DNA of 64,000 bases from Tsuneonella sediminis (GCF_051912845.1 NZ_JBNCBU010000001.1:2046001-2110000); one strand, 5' to 3'; counted from the stretch's first letter, positions 15,110-24,942 are shown. Made by a program: numbers and translations. Notes: generated from the sequence alone by a model not told the origin.

Positions 15110-17902
15110 ATGGCTCACGTGCGTACGGTTTCGCAGATGAAGATTGCTCTTTTGCTCGGCGGCGCCGCGCTCGTGCCGCAGGCGGCGTGGGCGCAGGATG
15201 CAGCGGACGTCGACGGCGCGGCTCCAGAGGACAACGTCATTGTCGTCACGGGTTTCCGCGAATCGCTCAATGCCGCGATCGCGCAGAAGAGGAACAGCGC
15301 TTCGCAGGTCGATGTGATCGTCGCCGAGGACATCGCCAAGTTCCCCGACACCAACCTGGCAGAATCGCTCCAGCGCATTCCGGGCATATCGATCCAGAAG
15401 GACGCCGGCGAAGGTCGGGCGATCACCGTGCGCGGCCTCGGCGCGCAGTTCACCCGCGTGCGCGTCAACGGCATGGAAGCGATCGCGACCTCCACCGACG
15501 GGGCGAGCGCCAATCGCGACCGCGGATTCGATTTCAACGTTTTCGCGTCCGAATTGTTCAACTCGATCGTCGTCCATAAGACGGCCGAGGCTTCGCTCGA
15601 CGAGGGTTCCCTCGGCGCGGTGGTCGACCTCAACACCGGCAACCCCCTCGCCTATGACCCCGGCTTCAACGTCGTCGCGTCTGCGCAGGCGCGCTACAAC
15701 GACCTGTCGAAGGACGTGGGACCACGGCTCGCCGGGCTCGTATCGTGGACCAACATCGACCAGACGTTCGGCGTCGCCGCCTCGGTCGCCTATTCGAAGT
15801 ACGATACGTTCGAACTGGGCAACAACACGGTGCGCTGGACACAGGGCGCATTCCGATCGGTCAATGGCACATCGTGTTTCACCGGCTCGACCTACGTGCC
15901 CAGCGCACTCTGCAACCAGGTTGGCCTTGCCTTCCATCCGCGAATTCCGCGCTACGGCCTCGTCGCGCACGATCGCGAACGGCTGGGCGCTACCGGCTCG
16001 ATCCAGTGGGCGCCGACTGACCGCACCAAGCTGTCAATCGATGGCCTCTATTCGAACTTCAAGGAAATTCGCGACGAATTCTGGGGCGAGATCCTCATCC
16101 GTTCGAACGAGCGGACGATCGACGTCACCAACTTTACCATCGATTCGAACAACAACCTCGTCGCCGCGACCCTGAACAACGCCTACCTGCGCACGGAGCG
16201 TTATTCTCGCGAAAGCGAAACCGAGTTCTGGCAGGTCTCGGCACGCCTCGACCAGGAAGTGACCGACACGCTGTCGCTCACGCTGCGTGGGGGCAAGTCA
16301 CGTTCGGACGCGGACATTCCGCTCGAAACCACGATCCTGTTCGACGACCGGATCAACGGCTATACCTTCGACTACCGGGAGATGGCCACGCCGCAGCTCA
16401 ATTTCGGACCCGGCGGCGCTTCGACCCCCTCGCAGTTCGAACTGGCTGAGTTCCGCGACCGCCCTTCCTTCCTGACGAACAAGTTCGAAACGGTCGGTCT
16501 CGATGCAGAGTGGGACATTTCCGACGGATTCAACGTGACTGCGGGGGGCATCTACCGCAGGTACGACTACGACACGCAGGGCTTCCGGCGCGACAGCACC
16601 TATTGCGGTGCATTTACCTGCGCGCCCGGCCAGACCGGGTTGCCGGTTACGGACGCGATTTCCGAGATTTTCAATCTCGGTCGGGCCGGACAGCCGGCCG
16701 GCAACTCGAACAGCTGGCTGGTGCCGGTGCTCGGGCCGGCCGCCGAAGCGGTGGGCCTCTACCGCCGCCCCGCGGTATCACAGACCGGAGAGGACCGCTC
16801 GGTCACCGAAAAGACCAAGGGCGGATACCTGCAGTTCAATTTCGACACCTACGACCTGCTGGGCATGCGTGTGACCGGCAACGTCGGCACGCGTTACGTC
16901 CGGACCGAGCAGAGCTCGACCGGCTTCAACAGCGGTACCGAAGTGACCGTCGAGCGCAGCTACGACGACTGGCTTCCGTCGGGTAACCTCAATCTCTTTC
17001 TGACCGACAGCCTGATCCTGCGCGGCGCGATTGCCGAGGTGATGACCCGTCCCTCGCTCGGCAACCTCACGCCGGGCGGCTCGGTCGACCAGTTCAACTT
17101 CCGCATTACGTCGGGTAACCCGTTCCTGAATCCGTTCCGGGCCGTCGCCTATGATGCCGCGCTCGAATGGTATTTCGCTCCGGGCGCCTTGGCTTCAGTG
17201 GCATTGTTCAAGAAGGACATCGCCAGCTTCCCGCTCTCCAGCTCGTTCCAGGGCACCTACGCCCAGAGCGGACTACCGACGTCGATCCTCACGCCTGGCA
17301 CGCCGCTCCACAACGCGATCGTGGTCGGCACCAATCCCAGCGTTCCGATCGAGTTCCGCACCAGCGTCAACGGCCCGGGTGCGAACCTCAAGGGCGTCGA
17401 GGTATCGCTGCAATTGCCGTTCGACACGTTCGCAAGCGGATTCCTCTCGCGCTTCGGCATCCTCGGCAACGTGACGTTTGTCGACAGCGACGTCGATTAC
17501 ACGCTGGCGACCCCCGCCGCCGCCCTCAACAGCAGCGGCAATCCGGTGTCCGGCCCCGCAACGGTCTTTACCCGGCCTTTGCTCGATCTCGCCAAGAAGG
17601 CCGCCAACGGCACGCTCTACTACGAGGACGAGAAGTTTTCCGCCCGCGTATCGGTCGCCTATCGCGACGGATACCTCGACAGCACTAGTGGTAACCTCAA
17701 CATCTTCGAGGGGTATGCGAGCACGGTCAACGTCGACGCGTCGCTGCGCTACAAGCTGACCGAGCAGATCGAGGTTTCGCTGGAAGGCACCAACCTGACC
17801 GACGAATACCGCGAGCGCTTCGTCAACGATCCATCGCCCCGCGGGTACGAGAACAACCACTTCGGGCGGGTGATCATGGCCGGCGTCAGGGTGAAGATCT
17901 GA
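15110..17902 (+). CDS. TonB-dependent receptor, probable oligogalacturonide transporter
   Basis: 930 residues. Signal peptide (MKIALLLGGAALVPQAAWAQ region), a TonB-box-like DNVIVVTGF, then the plug domain (AEDIAKFPDTNLAESLQRIPG, TVRGLGAQFTRVRVNG) and the 22-strand barrel ending in FGRVIMAGVRVKI with a terminal aromatic/hydrophobic strand. This is the oligosaccharide-type TBDR group common in sphingomonads and Caulobacter. It heads an operon with an esterase, GH43 and TRAP genes (gaps no larger than about 36 bp) and has O4 in its promoter, so uptake of pectic oligomers over the outer membrane is inferred. ATG 15110 follows a strong GGGGAGG. Confidence 0.92.
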   Translation: MAHVRTVSQMKIALLLGGAALVPQAAWAQDAADVDGAAPEDNVIVVTGFRESLNAAIAQKRNSASQVDVIVAEDIAKFPDTNLAESLQRIPGISIQKDAGEGRAITVRGLGAQFTRVRVNGMEAIATSTDGASANRDRGFDFNVFASELFNSIVVHKTAEASLDEGSLGAVVDLNTGNPLAYDPGFNVVASAQARYNDLSKDVGPRLAGLVSWTNIDQTFGVAASVAYSKYDTFELGNNTVRWTQGAFRSVNGTSCFTGSTYVPSALCNQVGLAFHPRIPRYGLVAHDRERLGATGSIQWAPTDRTKLSIDGLYSNFKEIRDEFWGEILIRSNERTIDVTNFTIDSNNNLVAATLNNAYLRTERYSRESETEFWQVSARLDQEVTDTLSLTLRGGKSRSDADIPLETTILFDDRINGYTFDYREMATPQLNFGPGGASTPSQFELAEFRDRPSFLTNKFETVGLDAEWDISDGFNVTAGGIYRRYDYDTQGFRRDSTYCGAFTCAPGQTGLPVTDAISEIFNLGRAGQPAGNSNSWLVPVLGPAAEAVGLYRRPAVSQTGEDRSVTEKTKGGYLQFNFDTYDLLGMRVTGNVGTRYVRTEQSSTGFNSGTEVTVERSYDDWLPSGNLNLFLTDSLILRGAIAEVMTRPSLGNLTPGGSVDQFNFRITSGNPFLNPFRAVAYDAALEWYFAPGALASVALFKKDIASFPLSSSFQGTYAQSGLPTSILTPGTPLHNAIVVGTNPSVPIEFRTSVNGPGANLKGVEVSLQLPFDTFASGFLSRFGILGNVTFVDSDVDYTLATPAAALNSSGNPVSGPATVFTRPLLDLAKKAANGTLYYEDEKFSARVSVAYRDGYLDSTSGNLNIFEGYASTVNVDASLRYKLTEQIEVSLEGTNLTDEYRERFVNDPSPRGYENNHFGRVIMAGVRVKI

Positions 17903-17938
17903 CGGCTATCGGGTCGCATTAGGATGAAGGGCCCCTGC

Positions 17939-18940
17939 ATGAGGAGTGACCGCAGGTCGATCCTGGGCGGGGGCCTGGTCCTGTCGCTGATCGGGGCGGG
18001 TCGCGCCTTCGGCCAGGCACCGCCGCCATCGGTCGCGGGCGCATCGCCGCCGGGCCTGCCCCAGCCGGTCGAGACGATCGATCTCTGGCCGAACGGCGCG
18101 CCCGGCATGCCCCCCCGCCGTCCCGTCGAGACCGTCGAGGAGCGCTCCACCGACAGCCTCGTCACCGACCGCGCGGTCCTCGGTATATCGGTTCCGCGCA
18201 TGGCGGTGTTTCGCCCGGACCGTCCCAACGGAGCGGCGGTCCTGCTGATGCCGGGCGGGGGGTATCGCCACGTCGTGGTCGACAAGGAAGGCTACGAGAT
18301 GGCGCGTTGGCTCACGGCGCGTGGCTTCACCGCATTCGTGCTGTTCTACCGGCTGCCCTACGACGGCTGGTCGGCGGGACCGAACGTGGCGCTGTCCGAT
18401 GCGCAGCGGGCCATCCGGCTGATCCGCAGCCGTCATCGCGAGTTCGCCATCGACCCGGAACGCGTGGCGGCGATGGGTTTCTCGGCGGGCGGGCATCTGT
18501 GCGCCGACCTCGGCACCCGGTTCGCCGCTGCAACCTACGCGCCCGTCGACGATGCCGACGAATTAAGCGCAAAGCCGGTATGCGCAGCGCCGATCTATCC
18601 GGTCGTCTCGATGCACGGGCCGGCTGCGCATGCCGGTTCGCGCGAGCGACTGCTGGGCGCCAATCCGTCGGCCGCACTCGAAGCGGCACACTCGCCCCAT
18701 CATAACGTGCCCGTGAATGCGCCTCCGTTCTTCATCCTCCATGCAGAGGACGACGATGTCGTGCCGGCCGAAAACAGTGTTCTCCTCCACGCCGCGCTCA
18801 AGTCACGGGGCATCCGTGTCGAAATGCATCTGTTCGAGCATGGCGGTCACGGCTTCGGCCTGCGCAAGGCAATCGGAAAGCCGGTCGAGGTCTGGCCCGA
18901 CCTTTGGCGGGCATGGGCTCGCGGAGCCGGGCTGGGCTGA
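17939..18940 (+). CDS. Alpha/beta hydrolase (acetyl-esterase-like), Tat-exported
   Basis: 333 residues from ATG 17939, which has GAAGG eight bases upstream; an ATG at 17924 is also in frame but its AGG abuts it. Tat signal SDRRSILGGG. The fold shows an oxyanion loop MPGGGY (104-109), nucleophile Ser182 in GFSAGGH, an acidic region EDDDVVPAENS and catalytic His in HGGHGFG. These motifs match the carbohydrate-esterase-like hydrolases found in xylan and pectin loci. Acting with GH43 and the lyase it would deacetylate oligomers in the periplasm; the actual ester is an inference. Confidence 0.86.
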   Translation: MRSDRRSILGGGLVLSLIGAGRAFGQAPPPSVAGASPPGLPQPVETIDLWPNGAPGMPPRRPVETVEERSTDSLVTDRAVLGISVPRMAVFRPDRPNGAAVLLMPGGGYRHVVVDKEGYEMARWLTARGFTAFVLFYRLPYDGWSAGPNVALSDAQRAIRLIRSRHREFAIDPERVAAMGFSAGGHLCADLGTRFAAATYAPVDDADELSAKPVCAAPIYPVVSMHGPAAHAGSRERLLGANPSAALEAAHSPHHNVPVNAPPFFILHAEDDDVVPAENSVLLHAALKSRGIRVEMHLFEHGGHGFGLRKAIGKPVEVWPDLWRAWARGAGLG

Positions 18941-20550
18941 TGCGCAGCACCAGGCGAACCCTCATTGCCGGAGCGGGCGCGATAGGCGCTACATCGCTTG
19001 CGTCATGCCGCTCGATGCCACTGACCGGAATGGTTGACACGACACCATCGGGGATCGCCACTCGGCGCGGGCTCGACAACCAGCGCATCCCGGATCTCGG
19101 CGATGGCACCTTCATCAACCCAGTGATTTCGGGTGACCGGCCCGACCCCGCGATTCTGAAGGACGGAGCCGACTATTTCGTCACGTTCTCGACGTTCGAC
19201 GCCTATCCCGGTCTGACGATCTGGCATTCGCGCGACCTCGTCAACTGGCGCCCGCTGAAGCCCGCCCTGCATCGCAACATCGGTTCCGTCTGGGCTCCCA
19301 GCCTGCACAAGGACGGCGGCCGATACCTGCTCTATATTCCCGTCAAGTCTCAGCCCCGCAACGACATCTTCGTCAGCTGGGCCGAGCGAATCGAAGGCCC
19401 GTGGAGCGATCCCGTCCCGCTGGGACTGCACGAACACATCGATCCCTGCCACGCGGTGGCGGAGGACGGCAGCAAGTGGCTGTTCCTTTCGGGCGGGGAC
19501 CGTGTGCGACTGGCGGACGACAATCTGTCGCTCGCCGGTGAAGTCGAGCACGTTTACGATCCATGGCGCTACCCGTCCGACTGGATCGTCGAGGGATTCT
19601 CGCCCGAAGGTCCCAAGATTCACCGGATCGGCGACTGGTTCTACATGATCACCGCGGTTGGCGGCACCGCAGGGCCGCCCACGGGGCACATGGTGATCGC
19701 TGCCCGGTCGCGATCGCTGCACGGCCCGTGGGAGCATCATCCGGGCAACCCGATCGTACGAACCCAATCGATCGACGAGGCCTGGTGGTCGCGCGGGCAC
19801 GCGTCACTTGTGGAGGCGCCCGACGGTAGCTGGTGGTCGCTCTATCACGGGTTCGAGAACGGGTTCTGGACGCTGGGCCGGCAATGTCTTCTGGACCCGG
19901 TCCGCTTCACCGCGGACGGCTGGTTCGAGATGACGGGAGGCGATCTGTCACGACCGATAGCCAAGCCCCGCGGCGGCCAAATGCAGCCGCATGGACTCAA
20001 GCTGACTGACGACTTTTCCGGTCCGCTCGCGCTTGGCAGCAAGTGGGCGTTCTTCCGCCCGTCGAACCAAGAGACAGCTCGGGTCAGGACCGAGGGCGGA
20101 GTCCTCCATTTAGCGGGCAGGGGCGATGCACCATCGAGCGGATCCCCGCTGTTGCTGACAGCGGGCGATCGTAGCTACAGGTTCGAGTGCGATATCGAGA
20201 TCGAGCCGGGCGGGCGGGCGGGGCTGATCCTGTTCTACGACGACAAGCTCTATTGCGGCCTGGGATTCGATGCCGAGCGCTTCGTTACCCACCAGTATGG
20301 CATCGAGCGAGGACGACCGGTCAATCCGCACGGGTCCCGCATGCGCATGCGGGTCACCAACGACCGCCATATCGTGACCTACGATACCAGTGGCGACGGG
20401 GGGCGGACCTGGCATCGTTTCGATCGCGGCATGGAGGTATCGGGGTATCACCATAACGTGCGCGGGGGATTCCTGATGCTCCGGCCGGGACTTTACGCTG
20501 CGGCACCGGGCGAGGCGAAGTTCCGCGACTTCCGGTTCACCGCGCTCTAG
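18940..20550 (+). CDS. Glycoside hydrolase family 43 protein with C-terminal beta-sandwich
   Basis: 536 residues. A Tat-like signal (RSTRRTLIAGAGAIGA) ends in a lipobox-like LASC (20-23), suggesting a lipoprotein. The five-bladed propeller carries the GH43 triad: general base Asp69 in RPDPAIL, pKa modulator Asp168 in HIDPCH, and general acid Glu223 in SPEGPKI. From about residue 350 a second domain (LTDDFSGPLALGSKWAFF onward) looks like the accessory beta-sandwich seen in GH43 beta-xylosidases. It would release arabinose, xylose or galactose from pectic side chains; specificity cannot be read from sequence. Its ATG shares a base with the upstream stop (TGATG). Confidence 0.9.
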   Translation: MRSTRRTLIAGAGAIGATSLASCRSMPLTGMVDTTPSGIATRRGLDNQRIPDLGDGTFINPVISGDRPDPAILKDGADYFVTFSTFDAYPGLTIWHSRDLVNWRPLKPALHRNIGSVWAPSLHKDGGRYLLYIPVKSQPRNDIFVSWAERIEGPWSDPVPLGLHEHIDPCHAVAEDGSKWLFLSGGDRVRLADDNLSLAGEVEHVYDPWRYPSDWIVEGFSPEGPKIHRIGDWFYMITAVGGTAGPPTGHMVIAARSRSLHGPWEHHPGNPIVRTQSIDEAWWSRGHASLVEAPDGSWWSLYHGFENGFWTLGRQCLLDPVRFTADGWFEMTGGDLSRPIAKPRGGQMQPHGLKLTDDFSGPLALGSKWAFFRPSNQETARVRTEGGVLHLAGRGDAPSSGSPLLLTAGDRSYRFECDIEIEPGGRAGLILFYDDKLYCGLGFDAERFVTHQYGIERGRPVNPHGSRMRMRVTNDRHIVTYDTSGDGGRTWHRFDRGMEVSGYHHNVRGGFLMLRPGLYAAAPGEAKFRDFRFTAL

Positions 20551-20565
20551 GATCGGGTAGGAGCA

Positions 20566-21579
20566 ATGCACCTCATGAAGGTTTTCAGTCCAACGCGGCG
20601 CGGGGTGATGCGGGGTGCGGTGTCGCTGGGCGCGGCGGCTGCGCTGCCGGCGTGCAAGCCGGTCCTATCCGACCGCCTGACCGGGGCCGACGCGCACCCT
20701 GCGGACTATCCGACCGTGCGCGCGGTCGAGTTCATGGGACGGTACCTCGCCGATAGAACCGATGGCCGGCTCGCCATCAAGGTATTTGCGGGAGGGCAGC
20801 TCGGCAACGAGACCGACACCCTTGAGATCACGAGTTTCGGGGGGATCGACTTCAACCGGGTGAACTTCGCGCCGCTCAACTCGGTTGAACCCATGACGCT
20901 GCCGTTTTCGTTGCCGTTCGTCTTCGATTCGGTCGATCACATGCGCCGCGCGGTCGACTCCGGACTTGGCGACGAGGTGCTCGCAGCTCTCGAACCGCAC
21001 GGACTGGTCGGCCTTGCCATCTACGATTCCGGGGCGCGCAATTTCTACAATGGCCGGCGGCCGATCCGCACGCCTTTGGACATGAAGGGCCTCAAGATCC
21101 GCGTGCCGGCATCGGACCTGTACATCGCGATGGTCAACGCGCTGGGCGCCAACGCGGTGCCGATCCCTTTCGGTGAAATCTATCAGTCCCTGGCTCAGGG
21201 AGTGATCGACGGTGCCGAGAACAACTGGCCGACGTTCGTGGGTGAACGGCATTACGAGGTCGCGACCTACCTCAGCCTTACCGGTCACCTGCTGACGCCA
21301 GAAGCATTCGTCATGAGCAAGATCAGCTGGGACAAGCTTTCCCGCGTCGATCAGGGGCTGGTCCGCGAAGCGGCCAAAGCCTCGGTAATCGAGATGCGGC
21401 GGCTGTGGGACCTGCGCGTGGCCGAAGCGCAGGCGACAATCGCCCGCTCCCCCGTCCGCGTGAACGAGGTGGACCAGACGCCCTTCGCCGCGTTGATGCG
21501 GCCTGTCTGGGACCAGTTCGTCACTACCCCGCAACAAAAATCCATGGTCGAGCGCATCCTCGCCATGAGCGAGGCATGA
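20566..21579 (+). CDS. dctP: TRAP transporter solute-binding protein (DctP family)
   Basis: 337-residue periplasmic binding protein of a TRAP transporter. A twin-arginine stretch (TRRGVMRG) precedes a hydrophobic segment ending LPAC at 27-30, a lipobox, so it may be a membrane-anchored lipoprotein. Family features include GGQLGNETDTLE, the substrate-binding Arg region KGLKIRVPAS and the signature GVIDGAENNWPTF. The start could also be ATG 20575 (MKVFSP), eleven bases after AGGAG. It is followed by dctQ and dctM in the canonical order. Context implies an organic-acid sugar such as galacturonate or unsaturated uronate as ligand. Confidence 0.9.
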   Translation: MHLMKVFSPTRRGVMRGAVSLGAAAALPACKPVLSDRLTGADAHPADYPTVRAVEFMGRYLADRTDGRLAIKVFAGGQLGNETDTLEITSFGGIDFNRVNFAPLNSVEPMTLPFSLPFVFDSVDHMRRAVDSGLGDEVLAALEPHGLVGLAIYDSGARNFYNGRRPIRTPLDMKGLKIRVPASDLYIAMVNALGANAVPIPFGEIYQSLAQGVIDGAENNWPTFVGERHYEVATYLSLTGHLLTPEAFVMSKISWDKLSRVDQGLVREAAKASVIEMRRLWDLRVAEAQATIARSPVRVNEVDQTPFAALMRPVWDQFVTTPQQKSMVERILAMSEA

Positions 21580-22061
21580 GCATGGCAAACACGGTTTCGC
21601 GGTGGTTGATCGGCTTCGGGTCCGCAGGCCTGCTGGCGATGACAGCTATCATCGCCTGGCAGGTCTTTGGACGCTTCGTTCTCAGCTCGAGTCCGTCGTG
21701 GACCGAGCAGGCTTCGCTGATCCTGATGATCTGGTACGTCATGTTCGCTGCCGCAGCCGGCGTGCACGAAGGGTTTCACATTCGCATCGCGATCCTGGAA
21801 GAAAGGCTGGGCGAGCGCGCGCGCCCGGCCATTCGCCTGGTCGCGGCAATCGTCGCGGTGCTCGGGCTGGTACTGCTCGTCTACGGGCTGCAGCTCTGCT
21901 GGCTCGTGCGCGGGAACGTGGTGCCCTCACTGGGGATCAGCCGGTCGGTTGCCTATGTTCCGCTGCCGGTCTCGGGGCTCCTGATGGCCCTTTTCGCGTT
22001 GCCCCAGATCGGTAGCGGGACCCATCCCGGCACTCCGCACGGCGAAGAGGAGATCGCCTGA
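21576..22061 (+). CDS. dctQ: TRAP transporter small permease (DctQ family)
   Basis: 161 residues with four hydrophobic helices (about 10-30, 45-62, 84-104 and 122-140), the DctQ topology. The diagnostic region WQVFGRFVLSSSPSWTEQASLILMIW carries the conserved RF...W-E motif (split here between residues 28 and 53). It couples the binding protein and the large permease in the inner membrane. ATG 21576 overlaps the dctP stop (ATGA) and the stop overlaps dctM. Confidence 0.9.
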   Translation: MSMANTVSRWLIGFGSAGLLAMTAIIAWQVFGRFVLSSSPSWTEQASLILMIWYVMFAAAAGVHEGFHIRIAILEERLGERARPAIRLVAAIVAVLGLVLLVYGLQLCWLVRGNVVPSLGISRSVAYVPLPVSGLLMALFALPQIGSGTHPGTPHGEEEIA

Positions 22062-23347
22062 TGGAACTCCTCGTCCTATTCGGCGTGCTGCTCGCTTTGC
22101 TCGTCCTCGGCGTACCGGTCGGCTATTCGCTGTTCGGCTCGGCGCTCGCCTGCTTCCTCGCGATGGGCATTCCTCCGATCGTCGCCGTACAGCGAATTGC
22201 CGCGGGGATCAGCGTTTTCACGCTGATGGCGATCCCGTTCTTCATCTTCGCGGGCGACCTCATGTACCGCGCCGGAATTGCCGAGCGCCTGGTGCGCGTC
22301 GCCGATGCCGCCGTGGGACGCGTGAGGGGCGGGCTGGGCATCGTCGATGTCGGCGCTTCGATGATGTTTGGCGCGGTGTCCGGCTCGGCCATCGCCAGCG
22401 CATCGGCCATCGGCTCGACGATGGTCCCACTGATGAAGGAAAAGGGCTATCCCGGCGACTACGCGGTGAACGTCACGGCGACGGCGGCCATCGTCGGATT
22501 GCTGATCCCTCCATCCCACAACATGATCATCTATTCGGCCGCTTCGGGCATCGGCGTCTCGATCGGAGACCTGTTCCTGGCCGGCGTGTTTCCCGGTTTG
22601 CTTACAGGGTTCCTGCTCATGCTCATGGCTTGGCTGGTGGCACGGCGCCGCAAGCTACCGATGGGCCAGTTTCCGGGCTGGCGGGCGTTCTTCCGGGCAG
22701 CTGCATACGCTTTCCCGGGACTCATGACCGCAGTCATCATCATGGGGGGCATTCTGAGCGGATTCTTCACCCCCACCGAGAGCTCTGCGGTCGCCGTGGT
22801 CTATACGCTGATTGTCGGCACCCTCGTCTATCGCAGCCTTGGGTGGCGCGGCACATGGGAGGCCGCCGGAAAATCGGTGCGTACGGCTTCGATGGTCCTG
22901 TTCATCATCGCCGCGGCGACTGCCTTCGGATTCGCACTCGCCCTGCTCGAAGTGCCGGCTGCGCTCGGGGCGCTGATCGGGCTCATGACGGAAAACCCGA
23001 TTTTGACCCTGCTGGTCATCAATCTGATGCTGCTCGCGCTTGGCACATTCATGGACATGGCACCGCTGATCGTCATCACCACGCCGATCTTCCTGCCTGT
23101 TTCGATGGACGTCGGCGTAGATCCGGTTCACTTCGGCATCATCATGATGCTCAACCTCGGCATCGGCCTGGTGACGCCGCCGGTGGGGTCGGTTCTCTTC
23201 GTCGGCTCCGCTGTCGGCAAGATCCCCGTGACGACCCTTGTCCGCACGATCTGGCCGTTCTACTTCACGCTCATCGCGGCGCTCTTGATCGTCAGCTACG
23301 TTCCCGCGTTGTCGCTCTGGCTGCCCGGAGTCCTGGGCGGCGAGTAA
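22061..23347 (+). CDS. dctM: TRAP transporter large permease (DctM family)
   Basis: 428 residues, very hydrophobic with about 12-13 membrane segments. It performs sodium-driven import of the captured acid. Family motifs are seen in TLMAIPFFIFAGDLMYRAGIA, FGAVSGSAIASASAIGSTM and LGTFMDMAPLIVITTPIFLP, and the C-terminal MLNLGIGLVTPPVG. ATG 22061 shares a base with the dctQ stop (TGATG). It is the last gene of the receptor operon and ends four bases from the convergent altronate dehydratase. Confidence 0.93.
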   Translation: MELLVLFGVLLALLVLGVPVGYSLFGSALACFLAMGIPPIVAVQRIAAGISVFTLMAIPFFIFAGDLMYRAGIAERLVRVADAAVGRVRGGLGIVDVGASMMFGAVSGSAIASASAIGSTMVPLMKEKGYPGDYAVNVTATAAIVGLLIPPSHNMIIYSAASGIGVSIGDLFLAGVFPGLLTGFLLMLMAWLVARRRKLPMGQFPGWRAFFRAAAYAFPGLMTAVIIMGGILSGFFTPTESSAVAVVYTLIVGTLVYRSLGWRGTWEAAGKSVRTASMVLFIIAAATAFGFALALLEVPAALGALIGLMTENPILTLLVINLMLLALGTFMDMAPLIVITTPIFLPVSMDVGVDPVHFGIIMMLNLGIGLVTPPVGSVLFVGSAVGKIPVTTLVRTIWPFYFTLIAALLIVSYVPALSLWLPGVLGGE

Positions 23348-23350
23348 GAC

Positions 23351-24862
23351 CTAGAGCGTGACGCCGCGCTTCCACAACGAGATTACCCGCTGACCGTGGC
23401 GCTCTGCGGCGGTCAGGCGGCCGCTGGCGATTTCGAGGATGCAGTCCGCAAACTCGGCGCTCACTGCCTCCGCGCCCTCCGTCAGCGCGCGGCCCGCGTC
23501 GAAATCGATCCAGCCCGTCTTGGACCGGGCGAGGGCCGAGTTCGAGGCAACCTTCACCGTCGGAACCGGAAAGCCGAGCGGGGTACCGCGTCCGGTGGTG
23601 AACAGGATCATCGTCGCTCCCGCAGCAGCCAGCGCGGTCGAGGACACCGCATCGTTGCCCGGTGCTTCCAGCAGCGTGACCCCGGGCTCCTTCGCGGCTT
23701 GGCCATAGTCGAGCACGTCGACAAGGGGAGCCTTGCCGGCTTTCTGCACCGCACCGAGCGACTTTTCCTCGAGCGTGGTGATCCCGCCGGCGATGTTTCC
23801 GGGTGAAGGGTTTTCCGACACTGGCTGGCCCTGGTCGAGGAAATAGCGCTTGAAGCGATTGAGCAAGGCGCAGGCAGCGTCGAACACGTCTGGAGATATC
23901 GCCCGCGCCAGCAAGGCATCCTCGGCTCCGAAGATCTCTGGTATCTCCGTCAGGACGAGCCGTCCGCCGCTCGCCGCTACCTGATCGCTGAACCGGCCGA
24001 GGAGCGGGTTCGCGGTGAGGCCGGAGAAGGCATCCGATCCTCCGCACTTGAGGCCTACCGTCAGCGCCGAGGCAGGCGCATTTTCACGCTGCAAGCCAGA
24101 AACGTCCTCGACCAGCCCGTCGACCAGCGCCATTGCGCGCGCCATCTCGTCGCCCGGATCCTGGGCGCGCATGATGCGCAGCTTGTCCCGGCTCCGTTCA
24201 GGCACAAGGGCGACGAGATCGTCCAGCTGGTTCGATTCGCAGCCGAGGCCGACGAGAACCACCCCCCCTGCATTGGGATTGTCGCACAAGGCCGCCAAAG
24301 CCGCCCGCGTCGCCGCGAGATCATCTCCTAACTGCGAGCAGCCATGCGGATGTCCGAACCCGACGATCGCGTCCACCCTGCCCGTATGGCGGACCTGCGC
24401 TTCGCGCGCGACCATCTCGACGAGCGGTGCGACACAGCCCACCGTGGGCAGGAGCCAGATTTCGTTGCGGGTGGCATAGCGCCCGTCTGCCCGTCGGTAG
24501 CCAAGCCATTGACCGAGAGGTCGGGCCGTTTCCGATGGGTGCGATGATGCCCCAGCATCATAACGGCGCTCGCCGGCAAGCGCGGTCGCGAGATTGTGCG
24601 AATGGACGTGCTGCCCCGCCTCCACCGCCGCGGTTGTCAGCCCGATCGGCTCGCCGTATCGTACCACGGCTTCCCCGACGGAGTGGTCCAGGAGCGCGAA
24701 CTTGTGTCCGGCCGGGATCGCCTCGCGCAGCGTCACGCACCGTCCGCCAAGGGACACTTCGCGCCCGCTCGGCAGAGTTTCAAGCGCGATTCCGACCGTG
24801 TCGTCGATATGGCAAAGCCAATAAACGACCGTCAGCGCGGTGGATGAGGCAGATCCGACCAT
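23351..24862 (-). CDS. uxaA: Altronate dehydratase (UxaA family)
   Basis: 503 residues: an N-terminal SAF domain (DDTVGIALETLPSG to about residue 95) fused to the UxaA catalytic domain. Conserved cysteine/histidine motifs are GFGHPHGCSQ, VGLGCE and GLKCGGSDAFSG, expected for the iron-dependent dehydratase, plus the C-terminal FTTGRGTPLGFP. It converts D-altronate to KDG in the cytoplasm. ATG 24862 is chosen; a GTG at 24934 is in frame but falls in operator O5. It is divergent from uxaC, with O5 exactly midway. SAF and catalytic parts are fused as in E. coli UxaA. Confidence 0.92.
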   Translation of the reverse strand: MVGSASSTALTVVYWLCHIDDTVGIALETLPSGREVSLGGRCVTLREAIPAGHKFALLDHSVGEAVVRYGEPIGLTTAAVEAGQHVHSHNLATALAGERRYDAGASSHPSETARPLGQWLGYRRADGRYATRNEIWLLPTVGCVAPLVEMVAREAQVRHTGRVDAIVGFGHPHGCSQLGDDLAATRAALAALCDNPNAGGVVLVGLGCESNQLDDLVALVPERSRDKLRIMRAQDPGDEMARAMALVDGLVEDVSGLQRENAPASALTVGLKCGGSDAFSGLTANPLLGRFSDQVAASGGRLVLTEIPEIFGAEDALLARAISPDVFDAACALLNRFKRYFLDQGQPVSENPSPGNIAGGITTLEEKSLGAVQKAGKAPLVDVLDYGQAAKEPGVTLLEAPGNDAVSSTALAAAGATMILFTTGRGTPLGFPVPTVKVASNSALARSKTGWIDFDAGRALTEGAEAVSAEFADCILEIASGRLTAAERHGQRVISLWKRGVTL

Positions 24863-24928
24863 AACGTCCGGTTTCCCCGCTTTTGGCGGAAGGTTGATTT
24901 GACCGGGAATCCGTGCAAACCCCGTCTT

Positions 24929-24942
24929 TGACACCGGTTACC
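24929..24942 (+). promoter_or_regulatory. Candidate uronate-regulon operator O5
   Basis: TGACACCGGTTACC located exactly 66 bp from both the uxaA start (24862) and the uxaC start (25009), so one site could control both divergent genes. Confidence 0.72.
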
